A DNA stretch of 64,000 bases from Eucalyptus grandis (lineage: Eukaryota; Streptophyta; Magnoliopsida; Myrtales; Myrtaceae). Below the pieces are notes generated by a model. The model had not been told where the DNA came from. It made no database searches and saw nothing but the letters and a program-made list of their open reading frames with translations. Location: positions 3,410,001 to 3,474,000 of the forward strand of contig NC_052612.1 in NCBI RefSeq assembly GCF_016545825.1. The letters are read 5' to 3'. Shown here in pieces: positions 36,446 through 47,236 of the stretch. Every line of letters begins with the position of its first letter. The stretch's first letter is position 1. A program made the position numbers and the translations under genes.

Positions 36446-37135
36446 ACAAACTTTTTATACATGTGAAATCAAAGATTAGACAATAGTGCGTTTATAAAAT
36501 TAAGCCAGAAATCTGATCAAATCAAGAATGTGATTCTCAACCGGAGGGGGAGAAGGAAAGAGAATCAACATTTTCAAATTACAAGCTCAAATATTAGGGA
36601 AGAGTGCGTTTATGAAATTAAGCATAGGGAAGAGTGCATTTATAAAATCAAGCCACAAATCTGATCAAATTGAGAATGTAATTCTGGGGGAGAGGGAAAG
36701 AGAATCAACTTTTCAAACGTGTGAAATCAAAGATTAGGGAATAGTGCATTTATAGAATCAAGCCATAAATCCGATCAAATTGAGAATGTGGTTCTCGGTC
36801 AGAGGGGGAGAAGGAAAGAGAATCAACCTTTTCAAATTGCAAACTCAAAGCTTAGGGAAGAGTGCATTAATAAAATGAAGCTTAGGGAAGATTGCATGTA
36901 TAAAATCAAGCCACAAATTTGATCAAATTGAGAATGTGATTCTTGGGCTGGGGGGCAGAAAGAGAATCAACCTTTCAAATGTGTCAAGTAAAAGATTAGG
37001 GAAGAGTGCGTTTATAAAATCAAGCCACCAAATTTGATCAGATTGAGAATGTGATTCTTGGTCAGAGGGGCAGAAGGAAAGAGAATCAACTTTTTGAACA
37101 TGTGAAATTGAAGATTTGGGAAGTGTGCATATATA

Positions 37136-38683
37136 TATTGGTCGAAAAGATGTGACGTACTATTCTTACTTAAAAGGAGTCTTACAAGACATATAAGAAC
37201 TAATGTCTGAACATAATATATTCCATAGAGGCAAAGGAGGATTAATCCACCAATTCAGGGGAAGCTTGTTCGCTCGGTGGGTTCGTGTAATCTAGTCCGC
37301 AGCACGGTTTTCTTCTCGGGTACAACAGCTCACCTTGACATTCGCACCTCACCTTGACATTCGCACATTGATCCAGCTCTTGTTTGCATCGTTTGACCAC
37401 TTCTTTCAAATTCCACTGAATATCGGCCCGGCCCATTACCTGTTCAACTGCTGGAAGACAATCACTTTCACAGATCCAGCGAAGTGGTTGACTTCGGAAG
37501 TCCCGCACGTGCCGCATCTGGAGTTCTTTCATATAAAAGAAGCCGTGTAAAAGGGCTTCAACTTCCGCCTCTTGTGATGAAGAAACCCTAGATGTGCAAG
37601 CAAAGCCCTCGATTATCTGCCCCGACGAATCCCTCACCAAACCCACAACAGAGCAAAGAAACTTGCCCCGATTCCAAGATGCGTCAACATTCAACTTCAA
37701 ATCTAGTCTATCCGGTGGTTTCCATCGCTGAGGTAAGTTGCAATTAGGGTTGGGTTGATTCTTTCTCTTCTGTCCGTGGGTACAAATTGAGTGCTGATCT
37801 TGTGCACATCTCAGGGTATCAGCAGAGATCGGTACTTTTGCTCGAAAAATCCATCCATTCCTTGCCTTCCATATGTGCTAGAGGATCAATCCTGTGTATT
37901 CCCAGTCAGGTATGTCTGTAGTCATTCGGAAAGCTTCCATTATCCACTTGTCTGTTCGGGTGATCCTGCTTGTTGGACTAAGACTCCTACAAGTTGGACC
38001 TTCCCATATGCGTTTTGTCCATTTACACAAAAAGAACAGATGTTCGGTTGTTTCTACCTTCGTATAACAGATTGGACAAAATGGGTCGGAAAGAAGTTTT
38101 CTTCTGTGTAGATTTTCCCTCGTGGGGATGGCGTTTTGACAGAGAGCCTAGAGGAAAGTTTTGATTTTCGATGGCACAGCTAGGCTCCATATTCTTGTCC
38201 ATAAGGTACGTGGTGGTTGAAATGAACAGGAGGCCTTATTGTTATCTTGCTTTGTGTTTACTGCAATTGCTCTGTTGTAGCCGCTTTTGACAGTGTATTT
38301 CCCAGTATTATTACCTGTCCAAACTAGGTAATCTGATTGTGGTTGTGGGTTCAATGGGATAGCTAGGATCTCATTGACGATACCTGCATTATAGACCTGT
38401 TGAATCTGTTGTACATTCCACTCTCTGGAATCTTCATGTATGAGCTCAGATACCATAAGGGGCTCTGATGGATTGATTTGTCCACCAATTACCCATTGCA
38501 TTAACCATTTATCTTTTCGAATACGAATAGATTTACCATCCCCAACTGACCATTTAATATTTTCTTTGATTGTATCTCTGCCAAGTATCAAACTCCGCCA
38601 TCCCCATGAGGGACGTTGGCCCGTGCTTGCTGTCCAGAGGTCCCCATTAGGAAAATAGATTCCTTTCAGCACTCTACTACATA
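37136..38683 (-). mobile_element. 5'-truncated LINE with zf-RVT and RNase H remnants
   Basis: The insertion is bounded by the 18 bp repeat GGGAAGTGTGCATATATA (37118-37135 and 38684-38701). On the minus strand a 206-codon frame (38768-38148) has FPNGDLWTA, GWRSLILGRD, then WSVGDGKSIRIRKDKWL and the tail PRTLWTRIWSLAVPSKIKTFL: the end of the reverse transcriptase and the start of its zinc-binding domain. A frameshift precedes a 152-codon frame (37700-37242) starting MKLNVDASWNRG, which has the RNase H signatures NVDASW and SSSQEAEVEALL. This order is that of plant LINE ORF2. The reverse transcriptase core is missing. No clear poly(A) tail is seen at 37136. Confidence 0.88.
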
Positions 38684-38865
38684 GGGAAGTGTGCATATAT
38701 AAAATCAAGCCACAAGAATGTGATTCTCGATCAGAGGGTGAGGAGGAAAGAGAATAAAATTTTTGCACAAGTGAAATTAAAGATTAGGAAAGAAAAGCAA
38801 AGGAAATTCTATTGGAGGAAGAACAAGGTAGATATTTCTTAAACGTAAAACTTGGTCTTATTAAC

Positions 38866-39545
38866 TTTAAACCTTTTAACAATTCGCTAATGTAATTCTT
38901 CCGGCCAATTTTGGCAAGAAATCATTGATGTGGACACTGACCGTCTTATATGGTATGGCCAACGCTGATGTGGATTACTTTTGCAATTTTTATATAAAAA
39001 AAATTATGAATTTTTTTATTTTTTCCTTTTCTTTTTCTTTTCCACTGTGGTCGATATGGGTTGTCAGGGCCTCGGTGCTTGCCAACTAGTGTCGTTAGCC
39101 ACTAGATAAGGTCATAACGGTCTTGTCTACCGCGGATGAGATGACCATCGCCCATATTGGGCGAGGGCCTATAAGCCCTCGTTGACCGTGAGCAAGGGAT
39201 GTGACCATTGCTAGTGGTTGCCAAGGGCTTGCAAGCCCTCACTTAATGGCCGATGAGGGTCACAGACCATTGCTGAGGCCCTTATGACCCTTGTCGATTG
39301 TAGTTAAAAAAAAAAGAAATAAAATATAAAAACCTAAAAAAAAATCACGAAAATTGTCCATGGCTACGTTGGTTGTGCTACATGAGACAAGCAGCATCTA
39401 AGTCAGTGACTTCTAATCAAAATTGATTGAAAGGACTACATTGGCAAAATATTATAAGATTTAGGACTAAATTAGCCAAATTGAAAAGTCTAGTTTTGAG
39501 TTGAAATTCGCACAATAGGTTTAGGATTTTTTGGTAATTTTCCCG
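38866..39545. mobile_element. Foldback (long inverted-repeat) element
   Basis: The flanks are inverted copies of each other. On the left, GCTAATGTAATTC, then GGCCAATTTTGG, then CATTGATGTGGACAC; on the right the reverse complement reads GCCAATGTAGTCC, then CAATTTTG, then CACTGACTTAGATGC. The centre (39050-39300) is GC-richer with GAGGGCCTATAAGCCCTC-type hairpins. The left edge coincides with the point where unit M2 stops matching M1 (after CTTGGTCTTA). Long inverted ends suggest a Mutator-like or foldback element, but no target duplication could be fixed. Confidence 0.6.
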
Positions 39546-42500
39546 AATTTTGCAGGGAAATGCTGTTAAATATGGAGGAGAGTTCGAAGTAAATTCTCTT
39601 GAAGAAGAGATTCGCATGTACATAAGATACATTTGAAAACAGAGATACTGATAGAGAAGACAATAAGCGGGCCCAATGCAACCAAAGTAACTTCCCCGGG
39701 ATAAGGTTTGCTTGCTCAAAGAGAAAAGGGGTTGTTGACTATTCTACTTGTGTTGTCGACTGTTTTACTTGTTTTCCTTTTTGGAGGTGGGAAGTTTTGG
39801 CTGCCAAGTCCATCAGTCCGTGGACAAAATCCGCAATTCGAAGCTTTGTATCTTTCTTTCGGACAAGCAATATTGATGATGAGATCAGTGCATCCCATTT
39901 GTTGAATTATGTGAACCTGACATGGGACTTACGTAATTCGACGGTTAAGATTGGTTAAGCTCATTTGCATCCCATTAATGCATGTGTCGACCCAACGTGA
40001 CTCACAAACTTTGAAAAAAGTTTCAAAAGAAGAAAAAAAATGTAGCTCAGGAATATTTGGCAAGTGAAAAACATTCATGCTATCTTTGCCAAAAAAAAAA
40101 TGACAAAAGAAAGGAACATTGCTTGGGGTCCAAGTTTTTTGAAAAAAAGGGAAGATACCAAAAATTTGTGAACATTTTCATTTAATTTAGGGATTAGATC
40201 GAACATATACTTTTATCATATTGAACAAATTAAAAGTTCAGAGACGACATTGTACATTATACTAAAGTTCAGGGGACCATAGCAAATTATATTCCTTAAT
40301 ATAAACTCCAATTTTGCTTTGGAATATAACATCCACGTGAAAGAGAAAGTCTTTTTTTTCCCATTTCTTTGGCTAAAACAAACTTTTTGGTGATATCATT
40401 TAATGTGAATTAAGATCATAATGGGTGGGTTTCACAATTAGTAATCTAATGGCGTCTTCCACTTTTGTGGACACCTATGAAGCGCCAACACTCTTCTGGG
40501 CTTTCGTGTCGTGTCAAAAATCATTTTAAATATTTACAAAAATTATCTTGTTGTCCTTATATAGAAGTATTATTTTCTTAGAAATATTTTTATTCGCCAA
40601 ATTCTAAATTCTCACTCACCCAAAAACCTTGAAACAAAACAAAAACTAATTTGCCAAAATCCCAAGTAAGATGTTAAAATGAGTTTGCTAGAATGGGCAA
40701 TTTGATCTTTATAATATAGGATTTTGCTTAGAGATATGTGAATGGTTTTTGCATAAATAGAGGGTATATGTAGTCATTGGGTCAGCAATAAGATATGTTT
40801 TCAGTATTTTCCCCATAATAAAAGTACCCATTCTAAAGTCAATATAAGGACCACTTTACAAAAAGGAAAAGCAAATTATACAATGATTATAGGAAAAAAT
40901 GATGCAACGAACTTTCATTAGCTACCTAAGCAAGTGAGACATGTTTAAAGATTCGAAGATATATCATATCGAATACTATTCGATTTCTCCAGCTAGTATT
41001 CTATTTTTAGCATTAATAAAAAGAAGAGATAAGATGAAAATTCAGTCTTTAAACTTTGAGTAGATGTTCCAATTCATTTGTAAACTTTAATTTTGGTCAA
41101 ATTGATGTTTGTGCTCGTTGATTCGAATCAATTTGGTGTTTTTTTAATATGGTTTTGTAAACCAAGGAATTAATACTTTATACTATAGTAGTCTGTCGAA
41201 AATATCGATTATTTCTTCTGCAAATATGTATGGTTTTGTCAAATAACATGGAACTTTCGGCTCGATATGTGGTTATTAATGGTGGCATACTGCCCTTTAC
41301 TTTGTATAAGACTCCACCTATAAAATGGTTAGCACAATCCTAAGATTATTCCACGTGAGGAACACTGGAATCCAATTATGAGTATTAATCAAATATCTAT
41401 CTATTGGGTATTTTATAATTCTTAATTCTCAATTTGAATGCTTATTTGATATTTTGCATAACAAAGCTGTTCTTCGACTAGGTGGATCTACGTTTCCTAT
41501 AAAAGCACACTCATATGACTTGTTAGATGGTATCTAACTCATCAATAATATCAAGTGTCCCATTAAATGTGCTATCATCAAACATTTCACTAAACTCATC
41601 TCGGATACTAAAATTTCATAATTCGAAACTCGGATAGTTACAGATGGATGTGCAACTAGAATCAAGATAGAGCCAATTCAAAGATAAAACATCAACCTGA
41701 CACAAAGTTTTAGGCATCATCCATGCATGAGATACTTTTCTTCTGCCAATTATTGCATAAGATACCTTACTTGGGTTCATTTGCAAAATGATTGATTCAC
41801 GATTTCTTTACCTTTTTGGCTTGTTGAATAGATACCATTTGCTGACAAGTAAGGAACTATTTGCATAAGATACCTTACTCGGGTTCATTTGTGAAATGAT
41901 TGGTTCACAATTCTTTTACCTTTTTGGCTTGTTGAATAGATACCATTTGCTGACAAGTAAGGAACTATCTCAACACGTATATTTACATTCCTCATTATTC
42001 TTTCTACATATCTTGTTTTGACCGATATTGTATTAGAGAGGAGCAACAAAGTTCAAATTAAGCAAAAACATGGTGCTCAATTTTACTTGAACAATCAGCT
42101 TGATTAGTTACTTGAACTAAATGTTCAATGTCACGAGTTAACTGATATGGTTATTGATATCATAAATATAATTTTAGATGGAGAAATTTTTGCAAATAAG
42201 TTCCATACACGTAGTTATTCTTTTTTTATCTTCATTGAATTGTATAAGACATTTTTTCTGGTTGATTTACTATAAACAGTATTCTCATCCGCATAACCTA
42301 AGCTGCTAATGGCAATTTTACAATTATTTTCATAGAAACGTAAAATATGACAGAAGAACGAAGAAAGCCCTGCTTTTAACGGGATTGGAGAATGTACTTC
42401 ATCCTCTTTTTTATTTATCTAAATAAAAATCTCAAATGCAGGTTTGAGGAAGGAAATAACAGTACTTAATATTTTTTGTGAGTTCATTTTCTTATGGCCC

Positions 42501-43440
42501 TAGCAATTTACGATTATTTGATACGAGGCATTTGAAATCTACAAAAGCATACTAGAATGTACTATACAATTTTTTTTTTTGAAGCTTAAAACGCCTGCTT
42601 GATTTCAAATTTTTGCGAGGAAAATGGTAAATCCTTTTTAGTATGATCAAACAAGCTATTAATTGAAGCATTCTTTAATTTCATTTCTCTACCGTCGGTA
42701 GAATAATGGACAAATGTGAAGGAAATCGCCAATAAATATCCAATCAATCAATTTTGAATAGAAAGACGAGAGCCGCGCGTCAAGTATGGAACCCCAACAT
42801 CACTCCCAAAATCTGCCAATATCTTTTAAAACGAAAACGTGAATCACGAACTATGGGATTTCGTGCAAGCTAAGAACATTGTGTGGGGACCTTGAGGAAA
42901 AAGGGCAAAAGAAGAAAATGAGTCAGGCTTAAGGATTGTAGCAGCATCGCTTTGTCGGACGGTCACTTCTTGGCACAAATTGTCTTCGGTTGGACGCAGA
43001 TATGCCTTTATGAAGCATCGCTTAGGGCATAGCTCTCCTTTCTGGAGGCGGACCTTCACGTGACAGAGTACTTTTGCTGTTCAGATGAACTTCTTTTTCG
43101 CTTTGTTGGACCCAGATTGCCTAGTATTGTGGAAAACGTGCAGCCAGTTGCTTTGGCGGGAGAAAGACACGCCTTTTTTGAGGGTCCCACTTATATTAAC
43201 TCCAATTTGGCTTTGGTGGAATTTTGTAATCGGTCGAATCAAGATCATAATTGAGTGGAAGGACTTGTGAATTACTTGATAATGGATGGGTTTATTAACA
43301 TTTAACTCCATTTCAGATTTGTGAAACCATGATATTATTAGGATATACGTTGGCTTGGGGTGACTTCAAATAAGAAGATTGAATTGTCCTAAATAATATA
43401 ATACTTCTAATATTTTTTATAAAAGAAATACGATAGCCAC
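39546..43440. other. Gene-free spacer with old DUF4220 flank copies
   Basis: Only short ORFs are present. The 40660-40960 part matches the diverged modules at 6380-6620 and 8620-8850 and the one at 56050-56230. The 41030-41410 part matches 56290-56520 and holds the empty site of the Mutator-like element (CTATCTATT at 41397-41405). The 43090-43250 part resembles 17100-17165. These look like flanks of lost DUF4220 copies. Confidence 0.55.
41753..41968. repeat. 108 bp tandem duplication
   Basis: Two head-to-tail units (41753-41860 and 41861-41968), each with TTGCATAAGATACCTTACT and TTGCTGACAAGTAAGGAACT. They differ at only a few bases. Confidence 0.88.
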
Positions 43441-43443
43441 TTA

Positions 43444-44196
43444 GGGTGCGTTTGTTTATATTTATTCAAAAGTGTTCCAAAGAACGAAATAGAAAAACTA
43501 TTTCATTCCAGGGATCAATTTTTGACCGAAAAATGCATTTGTAAACTTGTTCTTAGAATAAAAAAAGAACCGAAACACGTTTGGTAAATTTGTGTTCTTT
43601 TATTGTTTCTTTTAATTTTTTAATATTTTTAATTTATTTTTCCTTTTTTTCTTTCTTTTTCATTTTTCATATTTTCTTCTTTTGGCCGGTCGCCAGTCTC
43701 GGCCATGGCCAACGATCGGCCAATGAGGGCTGGCGGCCTCGCACAGCCACGACAAGGCCGAGCTCGCCTAGCCATCGGTTGCCAGGGCGGTGGCTTGGTG
43801 AGGCCAAGCCTCGCCAGGGGTTGGCGACGCTCGGTCTCGTTGGGGCCGGCGACGCTCCGATGAGGTCGTCGGCCCTCGATGGCGTCGCCCGACCCTCGAC
43901 GGCCGGTCGCCGTCATGGCCGAGGCCGGCGATCGGCCAAAGAAAAAAGAAGAAAAATAGAAAAAGAAAAAAACAGAAGAAAATATGGAAGAAAGAGAAAA
44001 TTTGTTTCTCCAAATTGTTTCAAAAACAAGAAACAAGTTTTTTTTTTTTCTTGTTTTTATTCCAAATTTGTTCCTGGAACAAAAAGCATATTTGGAACAA
44101 AAACGCAAACAAACACATTGCTTTTTTTTTTTTGGAACAAAAAAAATAGAATATCTATTAATGAACAAGAAAAACGAAATACAAACAAACAGGCCC
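43444..44196. mobile_element. PIF/Harbinger-like non-autonomous element with GC core
   Basis: The ends GGGTGCGTTTGTTT and (reverse complement of the right end) GGGCCTGTTTGTTTG are flanked by TTA (43441-43443 and 44197-44199), the duplication typical of PIF/Harbinger. The empty form of the site is visible in paralogues, for example near 18075 (ATTTTACACGACTTTAAATG). The arms are AT-rich. The centre (about 43683-43945) is GC-rich and bounded by TTTTGGCCGGTCGCC and its inverse. No transposase is present; the 203-209 codon ORFs on both strands are low-complexity. Confidence 0.72.
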
Positions 44197-44379
44197 TTAG
44201 ACGACTTTAAATGCCTATCTGCATGCGATTTGAAATTCAAGCTTCAAACAACAAAGAATGATATGCAAATATCATGCTTATACGCGGGTGGTAGAATGGT
44301 AATATTATCTAATCTAACAGAAAATAAAAGGAAAACTGCAATACCAGGCCAGATATATAAATTCTTGTGATCCCCCCGG

Positions 44380-44603
44380 GAACCTGACTCCACCACTCAC
44401 ACCACGCACTGAAGCAGACACAGAGCAAGGCCAGAGCACGCGCTTCTTCGTCCTTTTCAAGTCCCAAAAGCCCCCCTTTTCCTTATCACACACTACGCTA
44501 CACTTGTAAATTTCTTCTTGAAGGCTTCCTCATAAAGTCTGCAGAACGCTGTTTTCTTGAATTTATATTAGAGCGGTGCCCTAGAATTCAATTAAGCAAA
44601 AAC
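44380..44603 (+). promoter_or_regulatory. Probable promoter and 5' UTR of the DUF4220 gene
   Basis: A block with CACCACTCACACCACGCACTG, a pyrimidine-rich stretch and TCATAAAGTCTGCAGA lies before the ATG. The same block precedes the DUF4220 fragments at 18443, 33981 and 55742 (there CTTATAAAGTCTGCAGAGCA), which supports it as a conserved promoter with a TATA-like box at about 44530. The start site is not determined. Confidence 0.5.
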
Positions 44604-46848
44604 ATGGCATCTAGCTTTATTTCAGATTTATGGCACAAATGGAACATCCGAGGCTTCATTATACTGAGCCTCTTACTCCAAATTTTTCTAATTCTATTTG
44701 CACGCATTAGAAAGCAAACCACAAGCAACCCCCTAGTTTTCCTCTTGTGGTTAGCCTATTTGATGGCTAACTGGGTAAATCCATTTGCGGTCGGGCTCAT
44801 CTCTCACAACCAAGGCAATTCGAGCATTGGTGCAGAATTAGAGGGAGCACTTCAGGCATTTTGGGCTTCATTTATTTTGTTACATTTTGGCAGTCCGGAC
44901 GCCATTGGTGCATTCTCTTTGGTTGACAGTAACATTTGGACTCGGCACCTGGTGAGTTTCATCTTCCAAGTCGGTGCGGTCGTCTATGTCTTTGGGAAGA
45001 TATTTCCTAGTGACAAGTCGCTGGTGATCCCAACAATCTTAGTGTTTTTTGCTGCATTCATAAAAAAATGTGGAGAGGTTATGGGCACTTTATCTCTCAA
45101 ACCTCCCGAGGCTTAGGGAATGGGTGCTCTGGGATGACCATTTCTCTTGTTGTTCTTGTAAAGAGCTCACTTATGTAGCGGATGTATGTTTTAATGAAGA
45201 AGAAGCAAATAATGAAGAAGAAGTAAATCTTACTGAGAGCATTGTGGTGAAGCATGCTTATTGCTTCTTTCAAATCTTCAAGATCTTCATCACAGACTTC
45301 ATCTACACACGTGAACAACGCAAAATGAGCTGCAAATATTTCCACAGAGTCTCTGCGATGGATGCATTGAGGATCATATCGGTTGAACTACAGTTCATAT
45401 ATGAGGTGCTTCACACAAAAGCATTGGCAATACGTTCCAAATGGAGCTACATTTTTCGCTTCATAGCCTTCATAGACATTGTGATGGCTTGCATCATGTT
45501 CAATCGTTTGAAGAAACATCGACTCCCCCAGCTTGATGTGGGAATTACTTATTGCCTTATACTCGGAGGGATTGCTCTTGATGTTATATCTTTGGTAATG
45601 CTTGTTTTCTCTGATTGGACTATTGCCGGAATCAAGCACACCACCACAGGGTCATCTAAACTAGATTCATTTCTCTACAAGTTGGTATCCACCATAGATT
45701 ACCTGAGGAAGCCCCGATACATCACACATGAAGTAGAACCTAACACCGATGTTACTTATGAGTTCTTGGATACACCATTGATATTTCGAAGGTGGTCAGA
45801 ATCCATATCTGCTTGTAACCTTTTTTCCGAGGCATTGAAGGAGAGTCCGAGAAAGATATGTAAGTGCAATCAGTTCTGGGGCTTTGTCGTTTTCAAAAAT
45901 ATATGTAGTTTTCCATTCCAAATGGTCGACAAGATCATCTCTTGTTTCCTTCAAGCTGGTGAGACAATAGCTAGATGCCGTGGTAAAAGGTCAACGATTG
46001 CAAATGCAAAGTACATGTCCAAAAATCTCTTCATGAAGAAGTTATGGATCTTTCTCTTTAACCATGTGAAATCTGGGATGTCAAGTGACTCGGAAGATGT
46101 GATGGAGCTAGTCAAGCAAAATCAGTTTGGTACCCATGGTCTTTTTGAAAATGTCAGCAATGCTAATATGCACAACTACATTATAGGGTTGCATATTACT
46201 ACTGAAATATGGTACAACAAAGATAAACAATCAATGAGATCCACAACCCCACTTGACCCAGCCCTAGTTGATCAAAGGGAATTTAGCAAGATTCTCTCTG
46301 ATTATATGTTGTATGTTTTACTTAATCAGCCTAATTTGATGTCCTCTGTGGCCATGGTGGGCTTTGCCCAAATGGTATCGACGAAGGTGTTGCTAGAGCT
46401 ACGGAGCTACATCAGTAATGCGACCACAGATCTGAATGAGATATGTGAAGAATTGTATTCAGATGAAATGTCTCTTCGAGCCTGGCGCGGAGAGGGTCCT
46501 ATCAACCCTTTGAAATCCCCGCTCCTCGAGGGGCTCCTTTTGGCCCACGAATTGGAAAATGATAAGAACAAGTGGAAGATAATAAGCGACATGTGGCTTA
46601 AGCTGTTGCAATATGCAGCAATTAATATTAAGGGAGAGGCACACGTGCAAATGCTGAGCAAAGGGGGAGAGCTTGTTACCTTTGTTTGGTTGTTGATGGC
46701 TCATGTCGGTCGCTTCTACAAACCTGAATGGGGCATGTATCGCGAATATTGGGAAGAGAAGTCTGGCGTTGGGCGTGATGTTGACAACCAGAGCGAGAGG
46801 CGTGGCAGAGATGATAGGGATGGCAGCGATGTGAGTACGGTAGTGTAA
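44604..46848 (+). CDS. DUF4220-DUF594 membrane protein gene, one homopolymer frameshift
   Basis: This is a plant-specific protein of unknown function, encoded without introns. The first frame (44604-45116) starts MASSFISDLWHKWN in a good context (AAAAACATGG). It has membrane segments at about residues 15-33 and 43-65 (LAYLMANWVNPFAVGLISHN is family-typical), with more around 85-150. The second frame (45070-46848) continues with TGSSKLDSFLYKLVSTIDYL, RRWSESISACNLFSEALKE, FSKILSDYMLYVLL and the DUF594 signature GEAHVQMLSKGGELVTFVWL near the end. The frames meet at a run of seven A (45062-45068); with six A the reading would continue to about 747 residues, the usual family length. The pseudogene at 58585 has five A at this point. 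It is either an assembly error or a very recent loss. The C-terminus is polar and charged. Confidence 0.9.
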
Positions 46849-46929
46849 CGAATACTCTACTTAGATATTTCATCCATATTGGTTGCCTTATCTAGCCCCA
46901 CTCACAGCATTTCTATAAATGTTCGTTTG

Positions 46930-46935
46930 AATAAA
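46930..46935 (+). terminator. Polyadenylation signal of the DUF4220 gene
   Basis: AATAAA lies about 80 bases after the stop, in GTTTGAATAAAAATTACTAG. The same context (GTTTGAATAAAATATACTAG) follows the paralogue at 60822, so the 3' UTR was copied too. Confidence 0.55.
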
Positions 46936-46939
46936 AATT

Positions 46940-47236
46940 ACTAGTTTGTGTATCTTTATGACTAATGTCAAGAATCGAAGGATTTTCATTTTTCGTAATG
47001 AGCTTTTGCCTGTGTCTACTCCTATTAATGGTAAATATATCAATTCATACTTAAAATTATATTTAAAAAGAAGAAGAAAATTTTATAGGCTGTGCTTATT
47101 AAAGTAAAATGATAGTATAGATTGTAATTTACAATAAAAAAGTAATTTTCTTGTAGACGGGATGCAAATTCAGGAATATCGCCATTTTCCCTCACTCCTT
47201 TTTCATTTTGTACGCTCATAAAGCACGTGTCTCTTT
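46940..47236. other. 3' flank of the DUF4220 gene; no gene
   Basis: AT-rich. It parallels 60830-61050 for about 200 bases (TTTGTGTATCTTTATGACTAATGT in the first copy). Nothing else was seen. Confidence 0.6.

Larger units (their letters stand above)
35770..38790. repeat. Minisatellite array, about 120 bp unit, unit M2
   Basis: Same repeat as 30640-31740, about ten units, carrying two insertions (36205-36445 and 37136-38683). The shared ending (GAGGGTGAGGAGGAA, then AAAGCAAAGGA, then GTAAAACTTGGTCTTA) shows that both arrays descend from one duplicated array. Confidence 0.9.

Noticed and set aside
39417..39905. 60-100 codon ORFs right of the foldback element
   Set aside because: Overlapping on both strands, no domain, partly inside the inverted repeat.
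43581..44240. 203-209 codon ORFs on both strands of the first PIF-like element
   Set aside because: Phenylalanine/lysine-rich arms and GC core are compositional; no transposase motif.
45097..45345. Minus-strand ORFs under the DUF4220 gene
   Set aside because: Shadows of the strong plus-strand coding frame.
44604..46848. Assigning a transport or immunity function to the DUF4220 protein
   Set aside because: Membrane segments are visible, but no catalytic or channel motif is; the family has no established function that I can rely on.
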